This document shows, piece after piece, positions 18,178 to 27,868 of a stretch of 37,741 nucleotides of DNA (position 1 is its first letter; each line of letters begins with the position of its first letter). Source of the DNA: Bacteroidales bacterium (GTDB taxonomy: Bacteria > Bacteroidota > Bacteroidia > Bacteroidales > UBA1402). The DNA lies in the NCBI GenBank assembly GCA_028694375.1, contig JAQUTN010000006.1, positions 1-37,741 of the forward strand. Reading direction: 5' to 3'. The notes under the pieces were generated by a model, which did no database searches, was not told where the DNA came from, and saw nothing but the letters and a program-made list of their open reading frames with translations. Made by a program: the position numbers and the translations under genes.

Positions 18178-19185
18178 TTATTTCATCATTTCAATACAGA
18201 CTTGGTTTTTGGGATCGATGCTGCCTTGTTCAAAATCGCTGAGATTCTTTAAAGTGGTGGCGGCAATCTGTGTCAGTGCGTTGTCGGTGAAATAGGCCTG
18301 ATGTGCCGTGATCAGAACATTGGGAAAGGTCATGAGTCTCGAAATCTTATCGTCCACAATGACCATTTCGGAAAGATCTTTAAAAAAGAGGTTTTCTTCC
18401 TGGGCGTACACATCTACGCCTAAATAGCCTATACGGCCATCTTTGAGAGCCTGAATGGCGGCATCGGTGTCTATGAGTTTGCCCCGGCTGGTATTGATGA
18501 TCATCACCCCTTTTTTCATCATGTTTAGGGAATTATGATTGATGATGTGCTTGGTTTCGGGGGTGAGGGGGCAGTGCAGCGAAATAATATCCGACAACCT
18601 GAATACTTCCTCCAGCGACAGATATTCCACATTTGACTCTTGCAGCTCTCTGTTGGGGAATTTGTCAAAGGCTATCACCTTACAGCCCAGGCCCTGCATA
18701 ATCTTTGAAAAGATACAGCCTATTTTGCCGGTACCTATTACTCCAATGGTTTTGCCGTTGAGATCAAAACCTGTAAGGCGCTCAATGGAAAAATTGCCTT
18801 CGCGCACCCTGTTGTAGGCTTTGTGGGTTTTGCGGTTCAGGGTCATAATCAGAGCCAGGGCGTGCTCGGCCACCGCATTTGGAGAATAAGCCGGAACCCT
18901 GAGCACCGTCATTTTTTGTTCGCAGGCGGCTTGGATGTCCACATTGTTGAAACCGGCACAACGCAATACAATAAGCTTGATTCCCAGTTCTTGTAGTTTA
19001 CCGATCAGTTCTTTGTCGATTTTGTCGTTTACAAATACACATACTGCCTCAAAATGCTCGGCCAGGCGGACAGTTTCCGTTTTGAGGCTGGCCTCAAAAT
19101 AGACAAGTTCGTGTTTCCGTTCCTGGTTCAGCTTGTCCAGGTATTCCCTGTCGTAAGATTTGGTGCTGAATACAGCGACTTTCAT
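18178..19185 (-). CDS. ldhA: D-lactate dehydrogenase (D-2-hydroxyacid dehydrogenase family)
   Basis: NAD-dependent enzyme reducing pyruvate to D-lactate in fermentation. The 335-residue product closely follows the E. coli LdhA layout. The Rossmann motif GTGKIG is at residues 151-156, the catalytic Arg is R234 in NTSRGKL, the catalytic Glu is in VYAQEE (residues 263-264) and the acid/base His is H295 in TAHQAYFT. These positions fall within one residue of those in E. coli LdhA, which favours D-lactate dehydrogenase over the wider hydroxyacid dehydrogenase family. The start is 14 nt after the cupin gene stop on the same strand, so it is likely the distal gene of that operon. With nifJ next door, two competing fates of pyruvate are encoded side by side. 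Confidence 0.93.
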   Translation of the reverse strand: MKVAVFSTKSYDREYLDKLNQERKHELVYFEASLKTETVRLAEHFEAVCVFVNDKIDKELIGKLQELGIKLIVLRCAGFNNVDIQAACEQKMTVLRVPAYSPNAVAEHALALIMTLNRKTHKAYNRVREGNFSIERLTGFDLNGKTIGVIGTGKIGCIFSKIMQGLGCKVIAFDKFPNRELQESNVEYLSLEEVFRLSDIISLHCPLTPETKHIINHNSLNMMKKGVMIINTSRGKLIDTDAAIQALKDGRIGYLGVDVYAQEENLFFKDLSEMVIVDDKISRLMTFPNVLITAHQAYFTDNALTQIAATTLKNLSDFEQGSIDPKNQVCIEMMK

Positions 19186-19199
19186 AGCCTTGTCATTTT

Positions 19200-19529
19200 T
19201 TATTGCTTAATCATGGTCAGCACCATTTTGAACGCTTCGACCGCTTTGAGCGCGTGGGGCAGATTGGCCGGCATGATGATGCATTGGCCGGACTCGAGAA
19301 TATGGGATTTTCCTCCCAGAATAATATCGGCTTTGCCTTCGACGATGTGTACCAATGCGTCAAAAGGAGCAGTGTGCTCACTCAGACCTTCGTTTTTGTC
19401 AAAGGCGAAGAGGCTGATATTTCCGGTGTCTTTTTTGAGTATTTGTTTGCTGACCACAGCCTGAGGAGCGTAATTTATACTGTCGGCATAGCTAAAGGCA
19501 AAGCCTTTTTCGAATTCGTTTCCTGTCAT
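19200..19529 (-). CDS. Small cupin-domain protein of unknown substrate
   Basis: A 109-residue single-domain cupin. Residues about 35-105 hold the conserved barrel, with the first motif around EHTAPFDALVHIVEGKA and the second around LESGQCIIMPANLPHAL. The His residues in both motifs could bind a metal. No other domain or signal peptide is seen. A longer frame starts at 19562, but a TATATTTG -7 element lies at 19567-19560, so the ATG at 19529 is the likely start. It precedes ldhA with a 14-nt gap and is probably cotranscribed with it. Small cupins of this type are found beside many metabolic genes; its role here is not known. Confidence 0.82.
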   Translation of the reverse strand: MTGNEFEKGFAFSYADSINYAPQAVVSKQILKKDTGNISLFAFDKNEGLSEHTAPFDALVHIVEGKADIILGGKSHILESGQCIIMPANLPHALKAVEAFKMVLTMIKQ

Positions 19530-19559
19530 AATAGTATATTTACTGGTGAATAATGAAGT

Positions 19560-19567
19560 CAAATATA
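19560..19567 (-). promoter_or_regulatory. Putative -7 element of the cupin-ldhA operon
   Basis: Minus-strand TATATTTG, an exact TAnnTTTG match, 31 nt upstream of the cupin ATG at 19529. It decides the start codon of the cupin gene. Confidence 0.55.
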
Positions 19568-19601
19568 CAAAATTCCTTTGGAAACAGGAGCTTTTGAATT
19601 A

Positions 19602-20210
19602 TTAATCTTCGTCTGTCTTCCGGGTAAAAGGGACAAAACGCACTGCCAGCTTGCGGGTGTAAGTCAACTGTCCTGCTTTTTTTTCGATCAGGATCAGGTA
19701 TTGCGTATTTCCAGAGGCCCCCAAGGGTATAATCATACGTCCGTTTTCCGCCAGTTGTTCAAGTAAATCCGGAGGGGTGTTTTCGATGGCGGCCGTTACA
19801 ACGATGGCATCGAAAGGGGCCATTTCCGGCCAGCCATTATAGCCGTCTGCTATTTTATAACGTATGTTTTTGTAGCCCAAAATGTCCAAAAGGTATTTGG
19901 CTTTTTGGCCTAGATCGGGAATAATTTCGATCGTATATACTTCCCGGGCCAGTTCGGCCAATATGGCTGTCTGGTAACCCGATCCTGTGCCCACTTCAAG
20001 CACTTTGTTACAGGCTCCGGCTTGTATGGCAGCTGTCATGTAGGCTACAATATAGGGTTGCGATATTGTCTGGCCCAGACCCAGGGGCAGGGCTGTATCG
20101 CTGTAGGCAAACGACTGCAGGTCTTCGGGTACAAACAATTTTCTATCGACAGCCTTCATGGCCTGCAGAATAGTTGGTTCGTTTATTTCCCTTAAAAAGA
20201 GCTCCTTCAT
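19602..20210 (-). CDS. pcm: Protein-L-isoaspartate O-methyltransferase
   Basis: Cytoplasmic SAM-dependent repair enzyme that methylates isoaspartyl residues in aged proteins. The 202-residue product begins MKELFLREINEPTI. It carries the family segments VDRKLFVPED, ALPLGLGQTISQPYIVAYM and the SAM-binding motif VLEVGTGSGYQTA, then DAIVVTAA and GRMIIPLG. All are diagnostic and the length is normal. An in-frame ATG at 20234 would fall next to the -7 element at 20243-20236, so 20210 is preferred. It is divergent from the large sensor kinase genes, and the cupin-ldhA genes behind it appear to have their own promoter. Confidence 0.95.
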   Translation of the reverse strand: MKELFLREINEPTILQAMKAVDRKLFVPEDLQSFAYSDTALPLGLGQTISQPYIVAYMTAAIQAGACNKVLEVGTGSGYQTAILAELAREVYTIEIIPDLGQKAKYLLDILGYKNIRYKIADGYNGWPEMAPFDAIVVTAAIENTPPDLLEQLAENGRMIIPLGASGNTQYLILIEKKAGQLTYTRKLAVRFVPFTRKTDED

Positions 20211-20235
20211 AATTCTTAAAGAATTTAAAAGCATT

Positions 20236-20243
20236 CAAAATTA
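20236..20243 (-). promoter_or_regulatory. Putative -7 element of pcm
   Basis: Minus-strand TAATTTTG matches TAnnTTTG, 26 nt upstream of the pcm start chosen at 20210. Confidence 0.45.
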
Positions 20244-20275
20244 AAGAATAAAAAGACAAAAACTCAGAAATACAC

Positions 20276-20283
20276 TATATTTG
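20276..20283 (+). promoter_or_regulatory. Putative -7 element of the signalling gene cluster
   Basis: TATATTTG, an exact TAnnTTTG match, 33 nt upstream of the ATG at 20317. It overlaps a TTG at 20281 that would otherwise lengthen the kinase by 12 residues, so it fixes the start at 20317. Confidence 0.6.
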
Positions 20284-20316
20284 CACTTTAGGTTTACCAT
20301 TTTTTCTGTTCCTGCA

Positions 20317-23300
20317 ATGATTAACAATCCATTTACGATCTCCTATATTGCTTCTGCGCTTATCTCTTTTGGTTTGATGACCTATATTTTTATGCGTAGA
20401 AAAGAGGGCATGAGCAGTTATATTTATTTGTTGCTGACCTGTACAGCTGGCTGGTCTTTGTTCTACGGACTCGAATTGGCTGCAACTTCGAGCGATGACA
20501 TTAAGTTTTATCTGCAGATGGAATACATTGGCATCAGTTTGTTGCCGGTTTTTTATTTGTTTTATATTATCACTTATACCAGGGCTGAGAAATTTTTCAA
20601 TAAGTCGTTTTACCCTTTCTTTTTTGTAATACCTCTTGTCACTATTGCCATGGTGATAAGCAACGATGTCCATCACCTGTTTTATGCCCAGTCTTCGTTC
20701 AAAACTCTGGGTTATTATTATTACCACGCATTTGTTCCCGGGCCGTTTTACTACATTCACGTGGTTTATTCCTATTCTTTGATTGCCACTGGTATCGTTT
20801 TGTTATTAAAGACTTATAAGGGGCAAAATAAAACACAACGAGCTAACATTTTGATTTTACTATCGGGTACTGTGGTTCCTTTTTTTACCAGTATAGCTTA
20901 TATGCTTGATTTCAGGCCTGAGGGTTTTATCGATCTAACTCCCTTGGGTTTTCTCATCATGTCAGTTATATTGGCCTATGGTGCTGTTAGTAATAAATTA
21001 TTCGAGATGACTCCCATCGTTCTGAATTATTTATACGAGATGATACCGGACGCCATTTTTGTACTGGATCGCAATTCAAATATTATCAATACCAATCCCA
21101 GCGCCCAAAGATTATTGAATTCGGGTATTATGGAAGAATGCCTCAAAAACGATGATTGTTTGCATTATGAGGATTTGCCCGATATAGAAGAAACACAGAA
21201 TAAGGAAGTAAAGGCGGGTGACAAGTATTTTTATATTACCAGGAAGGCCGTAACCGAAGGGAACAATAAGCAAATCGGCCTGATGCTGATAGTTAAGGAT
21301 GTTACTGAACTGAAAAATCTGGAACATATGCAGGAACTCCTGATGTCCATTGCCCTTAATTTTATCAATACCCCTCTGGATGAATACGAAAAGACGGTTT
21401 ATGTTTCGTTGGAAAAGATGGGGGGTTATGTGAACGCCGAAAGAGCTTATGTGGTCAATTACAATTACTCTAAGGGTATTATAAATTTAATCCATGAATG
21501 GCGCAAACAGGGAGTAAGTTCCATCTTTAATGAATTGCAGAATATAAATCTGGATGCTATCAAAGAACTGATTGATATTCATAATAACCGGGAGAGTTTT
21601 TTTGTCGAAGATATGCAGGTTTTGCTGGAAGGTAGTCCTTTGTATGAGTCGCTCAAATTCAGCAAAGAAAAAAGTTTTTTGGCCATTCCTATGTTCGAGG
21701 GCTCCAGTCTGATAGGCTTTTTGGGCTTCGACTGGTTATATAAAAATCATAAATACAGTCATAAAGAGCAGCAATTATTGCAATTGTTTGCTGAGATTCT
21801 GGTGAATTTGATCAGCCGGAAAGAAGTGAACAAAATTATCAAACAGCAGGCAGAGGTTGAAAGACTTACGGCAGAAATATCCTCTGATTTTGTACGTTCC
21901 AACAGTCAGAATATTCAGGAAGTAATTACAAAAACCCTCGAGAAACTTGGCCGCTTTATGCAGGTGGACAGTGCTTTTGTGTTTGAATTCTTTGAGGGGC
22001 AGGATTTTCAAATAAGAGAGTGGAGCCTGATTCCGAGAAATAAACCCCAACAATTGGCTTTGGCAAACTATAGCTGGCTAAACAGACAACTGGGCAAGGG
22101 AATGCTCCGCATCGACAAAGTGGAAGAAATGCCTCACGAAGCAGAAGCTGAACGAAACGACCTGATAGCCTGGGGTATCAAGTCAATGATTTCCATAGCT
22201 ATAAGAAACAATAACCAAACTATCGGAACCATGGGTTTTCAAATGCTCAGTCATCACCGACGCTGGAACGACGAAGATGCCAATTTGCTGAAAATATTCA
22301 GTAATATCATTGGTGAAGCCATGTTTAAGGTAGAGCGAGAAAAAGAACTCATACAGGCCAAAAATATGGCCGAATCGGCCAGTAAAGCAAAATCGGAGTT
22401 TCTCTCCAACACCAGTCACGAGATACGCACCCCTTTGAACGGTATGATCGGATTTACTGAATTGTTGCGCAACACCAAGCTAAATAAGGTACAGCTTGAA
22501 TATGTAGAAAACGCCATAATGTCGGCCAATACTTTGATGGCCGTAATAAACGATATTCTGGATTTTTCCAAGATTGAATCGGGTAAACTGGAACTGGACA
22601 TTGTGCATACTGACATTGTGCAACTGGTAGAAAAGGCCTCGGATATTGTAAAAATTATGGCCAGTCAAAAGGGTCTGGAACTTTTGCTGAATATTCAACC
22701 CGATACACCCAGGTATGCCTACGTTGATCCTATTCGCCTCAAACAGATCATGGTGAATTTGCTTAGCAATGCCGTTAAATTTACGACTAAAGGCGAAGTG
22801 GAAATCTCTCTGAGGTTCAAGGAAATAGATGAATTCCAGGCTCAGTTTATTCTGTCTGTACGAGATACGGGTATTGGAATTCGCGACGAAGACAAGAGTA
22901 AACTTTTTAAAGCCTTTTCGCAGGCTGATTCTTCCATAACCCGCAGATATGGGGGTACAGGTCTGGGACTCATCATCTCCAATTCTCTGGCCGAAAAAAT
23001 GGGCAGTAAAATCAATTTCACCAGCGAATATGGCAAAGGTTCTGTTTTTTCAATGAGCTTTGTCAGCCGCTACGAACGTAAACATACCGAAGACAGTGAC
23101 GGTAGTTTCCCGATAAAAAGAATACTGATTATTGACGATAACGAAAACAATCGCGAAATACTCGAACATAATTTCATGTATTGGGGCCTGGATTTCAGTA
23201 GTGCAGAAAGCGCAAAAGAAGCCATGGCTATACTCGAGAAGGACCCCGGTTTCGATGTCGTTCTGGTTGATTACAATATGCCCGAAATGGACGGTTTAAC

Positions 23301-24315
23301 AGCGGTTGCTGCAATGCGGGAAAAGAAACTGCTGAATCCCCAAAAACAGGCCATCGTTTTGTTGCACAGTTCTTCGGAAGATCACACGATAAACGAAAGA
23401 GCCCGTGAACTTCAGATCAGACAAACAATTACCAAACCTTTAAAAGCCAGCGATTTGCTATATTATCTAAAGCATTTATCCCTGGCTAATCCTGCCTTGC
23501 TGGTTTTAAAAGTTCCCGAAAGTTCGGTTATTCGGGAGAAACCGGCCGATTTCTCAAAACAATTTTGCATACTGGTGGCCGAAGATGTCAAAATGAATAT
23601 GATGTTAGTAGTTCAGCTTATCAGAAAGCGTTTCCCCAATGCCAGGATACTGGAAGCCTCTAATGGTAAAGAAGTTCTCGGATTGCTCGAAAACAATCTT
23701 CCCGACCTGATACTAATGGACGTGCAAATGCCTGTAATGGACGGCCTGGACGCTTGTCGCAACATTCGTACCCACAACAATCCTCAAGTAAGGAGCCTGC
23801 CTGTGATTGCCCTTACTGCAGGAGTTTCCAAATCGGAACAAGAGTTATGCAAACTGGCGGGGATGAGTGATTTTATTTCCAAACCTATTGATAAAAAGAT
23901 CTTGTATCAGACTATGCTGAAACACGCAGCTTCGGCCAGCGGAAAACAGCTGATTGAAGCCGGAGGCGAGGGAAAGCCTCAAGATGTTTCTTTGCATTTC
24001 AACAAAAAGAATCTGATGGATAAAATACTGGACGACAAAGATTTATATAAGCAGTTGATGTCGCAGTCTTTGAAAGAGTTCGACAAAGACGTAAATGAAC
24101 TGTTAGAAAAAGTAAAAACCTCAGATCAGGAAAAAATAAAAGCAGCAGCCCACAGGCTCAAAGGCAGTGCTTTCAACATGGAATTTACACGTCTGGGCAG
24201 CCTGGCCAGGGTAGTAGAACAAAATGCTGCCGATCCCGGTTTATTAAAGTCCGAGAGCGAAAAACTACAGTCCGAGTGGCTTAATTTAAAAGATATTATT
24301 GCAAACGAAGTATAA
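20317..24315 (+). CDS. Membrane hybrid histidine kinase: 7TM-PAS-GAF-GAF-HisKA-HATPase-REC-REC-HPt
   Basis: A 1332-residue sensor kinase. Residues 1-225 contain seven hydrophobic helices resembling the HisKA_7TM sensor. A PAS domain follows (about 238-340), then two GAF domains (about 340-505 and 515-680). The HisKA domain has phospho-acceptor H701 in SHEIRTPLNG. The ATPase domain has N814 (NLLSNAVKF), DTGIGI and GGTGLGL. Two receivers follow, with phospho-acceptors D985 (LVDYNMP) and D1135 (LMDVQMP), and an HPt domain with H1279 (AAHRLKGSA). Receiver threonine/serine and lysine residues also look intact, so a full internal His-Asp-Asp-His relay is possible. The signal is unknown. The next kinase gene starts 6 nt later and is a paralogue from HisKA onward. 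The chosen start agrees with the promoter element at 20276-20283. Confidence 0.93.
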   Translation: MINNPFTISYIASALISFGLMTYIFMRRKEGMSSYIYLLLTCTAGWSLFYGLELAATSSDDIKFYLQMEYIGISLLPVFYLFYIITYTRAEKFFNKSFYPFFFVIPLVTIAMVISNDVHHLFYAQSSFKTLGYYYYHAFVPGPFYYIHVVYSYSLIATGIVLLLKTYKGQNKTQRANILILLSGTVVPFFTSIAYMLDFRPEGFIDLTPLGFLIMSVILAYGAVSNKLFEMTPIVLNYLYEMIPDAIFVLDRNSNIINTNPSAQRLLNSGIMEECLKNDDCLHYEDLPDIEETQNKEVKAGDKYFYITRKAVTEGNNKQIGLMLIVKDVTELKNLEHMQELLMSIALNFINTPLDEYEKTVYVSLEKMGGYVNAERAYVVNYNYSKGIINLIHEWRKQGVSSIFNELQNINLDAIKELIDIHNNRESFFVEDMQVLLEGSPLYESLKFSKEKSFLAIPMFEGSSLIGFLGFDWLYKNHKYSHKEQQLLQLFAEILVNLISRKEVNKIIKQQAEVERLTAEISSDFVRSNSQNIQEVITKTLEKLGRFMQVDSAFVFEFFEGQDFQIREWSLIPRNKPQQLALANYSWLNRQLGKGMLRIDKVEEMPHEAEAERNDLIAWGIKSMISIAIRNNNQTIGTMGFQMLSHHRRWNDEDANLLKIFSNIIGEAMFKVEREKELIQAKNMAESASKAKSEFLSNTSHEIRTPLNGMIGFTELLRNTKLNKVQLEYVENAIMSANTLMAVINDILDFSKIESGKLELDIVHTDIVQLVEKASDIVKIMASQKGLELLLNIQPDTPRYAYVDPIRLKQIMVNLLSNAVKFTTKGEVEISLRFKEIDEFQAQFILSVRDTGIGIRDEDKSKLFKAFSQADSSITRRYGGTGLGLIISNSLAEKMGSKINFTSEYGKGSVFSMSFVSRYERKHTEDSDGSFPIKRILIIDDNENNREILEHNFMYWGLDFSSAESAKEAMAILEKDPGFDVVLVDYNMPEMDGLTAVAAMREKKLLNPQKQAIVLLHSSSEDHTINERARELQIRQTITKPLKASDLLYYLKHLSLANPALLVLKVPESSVIREKPADFSKQFCILVAEDVKMNMMLVVQLIRKRFPNARILEASNGKEVLGLLENNLPDLILMDVQMPVMDGLDACRNIRTHNNPQVRSLPVIALTAGVSKSEQELCKLAGMSDFISKPIDKKILYQTMLKHAASASGKQLIEAGGEGKPQDVSLHFNKKNLMDKILDDKDLYKQLMSQSLKEFDKDVNELLEKVKTSDQEKIKAAAHRLKGSAFNMEFTRLGSLARVVEQNAADPGLLKSESEKLQSEWLNLKDIIANEV

Positions 24316-24321
24316 GTAATC

Positions 24322-27300
24322 ATGAAGAAACACCAAACTAAAACAGACCAAAGTTTAAGCATTCGTCACTCATCCTACAAAAGTCGCTTATTGATTATCG
24401 GTATCATCTGTTCTTTGATTTTTTTCGTTTTTTATGTATTCAATTCCTGGAGGCAGGCCAATAAGGATTACGAGAAAAAGGCCCTGGATTTTGCTCAAAC
24501 CATCGGGCTTGTGTTAAACACCGTCAGACTGGAATTTCTTCAGGCCAGCCCAGGAGAAGAAAGTTCGGAATACTATCAAATTGTAAAGGAAAAATTGATC
24601 GACTTGGTCAGGCTGAATCCCGAAACTCGTTTTATTTATTTATTGAAGCAAAAAGAAGGCAAAGTGTACTTCATGGTAGACTCAGAACCGGTGGATTCAA
24701 AAGATTATTCTCCACCCGGCCAGGAATATTCCGATGCCGACACTGCCATCCTGACAGCCTTTCATGAAGCTGTGCCGGGAATTACAGAGCCCTACACCGA
24801 TCGTTGGGGGGAATGGAGAAGCGTAGTTGTGCCTTTGAAAAGCATACGCAACTCATCTGTTTATGCCTTATTGGCTGTTGATTATCCGGTGAGCCAATGG
24901 CGCAGGCTGGTTATGGACGAAGCTATGGATGATGCTGTTTACGCTCTTGCAGTGGTGTTGCTGTTGTTAAGTCTTTTCTTGATCATGAGCAAAAGCAATT
25001 CACTCAACAAGCAGGAAAGATTACGCAAAAGAGCCGAACAGCAAGCCATGGCCCTGCTGCATGTGGTTGAACAAAGTGATGATATTATTACGGTAAAAGA
25101 CTCGGAACTGAGGGTGTTTGCTGCCAACAAAGCATTTGCCCAGTCGGCCGGCTACGATGATTTTACCCAGGTTATTGGCAAAACGGATGCAGAGATTTTT
25201 AATATCCCGCCCGATGAAGAGCCTGTCAAAACCTATATGGAAGATGAGCGAAAAGCCCGCAATCTGAAGCCGGGAGAATATTTATTGCGAGAAGAAGAGT
25301 TAATCACGCATATCGGCGAAAGAAGAATCATTCTGACCAAAAAATACCCCATCTACGACAAAAACGACAACGTGCTGTTTACCGGCAATATTTCGCGCGA
25401 TATTACCGAACAAAAAAAGAACGAAGCCATTATCCGTTTCAACGAGATACAACTTAAAGAAGCTCAACGAATAGGAAACACAGGTCATTGGGATTACGAT
25501 GTGGAAAAAGATCTGCTGTTTTGGTCAGAGCAATGTTTTCGGATTTTCGGCCACGACCCGGAGCATTACGTCCCCGATTTACAATCTATGCTGGAGCAAT
25601 TCATTCCCGAAGACAGAAAACAATTTCTGCTGGCCATGAACGATTGTTACAACAGCCACTCCGAGTTCAAAATTGAACATTTTATTATTAAACCCGATGG
25701 AGAACAACGTTATGTAATGCAGAAGGCCAGAATGGAATGCGTAAACGGCAAACCTGTGAAGGTGTTTGCAACCATCAGCGATATTACGGAACGCAAAATG
25801 ATGGAGATCGAATTGCATAAATCTAAAGAAATTGCAGAAACAGCCTGTAATGCAAAGTCTGAATTTCTTTCGAATATGAGCCACGAAATCCGTACCCCTC
25901 TCAACGGTGTCATTGGTTTTACCGAATTGTTGTCAAATACACCCTTGAACAAAATGCAAAAAGAATACCTTGACAACGCCATAGTTTCGGCCAATTCTCT
26001 GTTGGGGATTATAAGCGATGTGCTGGATTTTTCCAAGATTGAAGCAGGCAAACTGGAACTCGATACAATATTAACCGATGTCCTGCAGCTGGTAGAGAGT
26101 GCTGCCGATATAATCAAAATACAGGCTTCGAACAAGGACATAGAACTCTTGTTAAATGTGCAGCCCGATTTGCCCCGTTACATGATGCTTGATCCGGTGC
26201 GTTTTAAACAAGTGCTGGTGAATCTGATGAATAATGCCGTAAAATTCACTCTTACAGGCGAAGTGGAACTTAAACTGAGTTTTATACGCCGGGACGAAAA
26301 CAAAGGAAAATTGACCGTGAGTGTGCGTGATACCGGTATAGGCATAAAAGAATCGGACAAAAGCAAATTGTTTAAAGCCTTTTCGCAGGCCGATACTTCA
26401 ACAACACGCAGGTACGGAGGAACCGGTCTGGGTTTGATAATTTCCAATTCCATTGTGAAAAAAATGGGAGGGGAAATCTTGTTCGAAAGTAAAATTGATG
26501 AAGGGTCCCTGTTTTATTTCACTCTGGAACTCAATTACGACGACGATCCTGCTCATGCCTTAAGCCCGATAAAAGACATTAAAAGTGTTTTGTTTGTAGA
26601 CGATAACGATAACAACCGTCTTATTCTGGAACGAACTTTTGAGTATTGGGGTATTGAATTCACCGGTTGCGAAAGTGGCTTGAAAGCCTTAAAACTTTTA
26701 CAGTCAGGTAAACACTTCGATTTGACTATTGTGGATTATCATATGCCTCAGATCGACGGACTTGAAACGATAAAATTGTTGCGAAAAGACGATCGTTTCG
26801 CTGCCGACAAGCTGCCTGTCATACTATTGCACAGTTCTTCCGACCACGATACCATTTATCACGCTGCCAAAGAATTGAAAATAGTGTATACCCTCACCAA
26901 ACCTGTTAAAGCAGTTGAACTTCATTATTACCTGCAAAAGCTTCATGCAGTCAACGAGGACAGTTACGAGCATTATTTACAGAATTTATCCAAAAGAGAA
27001 GAATCAAGTATTCGTACGCTAAAAAACAATCTAAAAATTATTATTACCGAAGATATCAAAATGAACATGTTGGTGATAGCCAATATGTTGAGGTATTTTA
27101 TGCCCAATGCCGAATTGTACGAAGCCGTCAATGGACAAGAAGCGATAGAAATGTTCGAAAAAGTTAATCCCGACCTGATATTAATGGATGTGCAATTGCC
27201 GGTCATGGATGGCCTGGAAGCTACCCGAAGAATTAGAAGCAGCGAAAACCCCCGGGCTAAAGATATTCCCATCATCGCTCTTACTGCCGGTGTTTCCAAT

Positions 27301-27774
27301 CAGGAAAAAGAGAATTGTTTCCTGGCAGGCATGAACGACTTTTTGCCTAAACCCATCGAAAAAGAGGCTTTATATCAGATTATAATCAAGAATGTACTAG
27401 GCCCCGAAGGGGCTGCTTACGAAACGGATGCCCTGTTTGAATCTGGTATTTATCATTTCAACGAAGACAAATTGTTGGAAAAGATCAACAAAGATAAAGA
27501 TCTTATGAAAAGCCTCCTGGAAATGGCCGTCGAAGAATATCCCGAATTTATCCGGCAAATGAGATCGGCCTGTGAGAATCAGGATGCTGCCGGTATTAAA
27601 TCCATAGCCCATACGCTCAAGGGCAGTGCTTACAATTTGGAGATGGCGCCTCTGGGTGATATTGCCCGAAAAATGGAATCTCAGCACGATGATCCTGAAG
27701 TTTTACCTATGTTACTCGAAAACCTGGAGAACGAATGGAAGAATGTGCAAAGCATTTTGCAGCAGAAACAATAA
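24322..27774 (+). CDS. Membrane hybrid histidine kinase: periplasmic sensor-PAS-PAS-HisKA-HATPase-REC-REC-HPt
   Basis: A 1150-residue sensor kinase. One membrane helix at about residues 22-42 and a second at about 206-226 enclose a periplasmic domain of some 160 residues that I cannot assign (possibly CACHE-like). Two PAS domains follow (about 240-375 and 375-500). Phosphorelay residues are H521 (SHEIRTPLNG), D805 (IVDYHMP), D956 (LMDVQLP) and H1097 (IAHTLKGSA), with the DTGIGI and GGTGLGL ATP-binding boxes present. The C-terminal half is clearly paralogous to that of the preceding gene, sharing for example RRYGGTGLGLIISNS. Only 6 nt separate the two genes, so they are surely cotranscribed. 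The different sensors suggest two inputs to one output. The unusual pair of receivers before the HPt is conserved in both. Confidence 0.93.
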   Translation: MKKHQTKTDQSLSIRHSSYKSRLLIIGIICSLIFFVFYVFNSWRQANKDYEKKALDFAQTIGLVLNTVRLEFLQASPGEESSEYYQIVKEKLIDLVRLNPETRFIYLLKQKEGKVYFMVDSEPVDSKDYSPPGQEYSDADTAILTAFHEAVPGITEPYTDRWGEWRSVVVPLKSIRNSSVYALLAVDYPVSQWRRLVMDEAMDDAVYALAVVLLLLSLFLIMSKSNSLNKQERLRKRAEQQAMALLHVVEQSDDIITVKDSELRVFAANKAFAQSAGYDDFTQVIGKTDAEIFNIPPDEEPVKTYMEDERKARNLKPGEYLLREEELITHIGERRIILTKKYPIYDKNDNVLFTGNISRDITEQKKNEAIIRFNEIQLKEAQRIGNTGHWDYDVEKDLLFWSEQCFRIFGHDPEHYVPDLQSMLEQFIPEDRKQFLLAMNDCYNSHSEFKIEHFIIKPDGEQRYVMQKARMECVNGKPVKVFATISDITERKMMEIELHKSKEIAETACNAKSEFLSNMSHEIRTPLNGVIGFTELLSNTPLNKMQKEYLDNAIVSANSLLGIISDVLDFSKIEAGKLELDTILTDVLQLVESAADIIKIQASNKDIELLLNVQPDLPRYMMLDPVRFKQVLVNLMNNAVKFTLTGEVELKLSFIRRDENKGKLTVSVRDTGIGIKESDKSKLFKAFSQADTSTTRRYGGTGLGLIISNSIVKKMGGEILFESKIDEGSLFYFTLELNYDDDPAHALSPIKDIKSVLFVDDNDNNRLILERTFEYWGIEFTGCESGLKALKLLQSGKHFDLTIVDYHMPQIDGLETIKLLRKDDRFAADKLPVILLHSSSDHDTIYHAAKELKIVYTLTKPVKAVELHYYLQKLHAVNEDSYEHYLQNLSKREESSIRTLKNNLKIIITEDIKMNMLVIANMLRYFMPNAELYEAVNGQEAIEMFEKVNPDLILMDVQLPVMDGLEATRRIRSSENPRAKDIPIIALTAGVSNQEKENCFLAGMNDFLPKPIEKEALYQIIIKNVLGPEGAAYETDALFESGIYHFNEDKLLEKINKDKDLMKSLLEMAVEEYPEFIRQMRSACENQDAAGIKSIAHTLKGSAYNLEMAPLGDIARKMESQHDDPEVLPMLLENLENEWKNVQSILQQKQ

Positions 27775-27817
27775 TTATTTAATCTGAACAAAAGACCATA
27801 AACCAGTATTAATTTGT

Positions 27818-27825
27818 TATATTTG
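27818..27825 (+). promoter_or_regulatory. Putative -7 element of the REC-kinase/sigma-54 activator pair
   Basis: TATATTTG, an exact TAnnTTTG match, 44 nt upstream of the ATG at 27869. It suggests that the last two signalling genes can be transcribed separately from the hybrid kinases. Confidence 0.5.
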
Positions 27826-27868
27826 CGATTCATGGGATGATTTGTTTTGTTTGCAAAAAAGAGAACGT

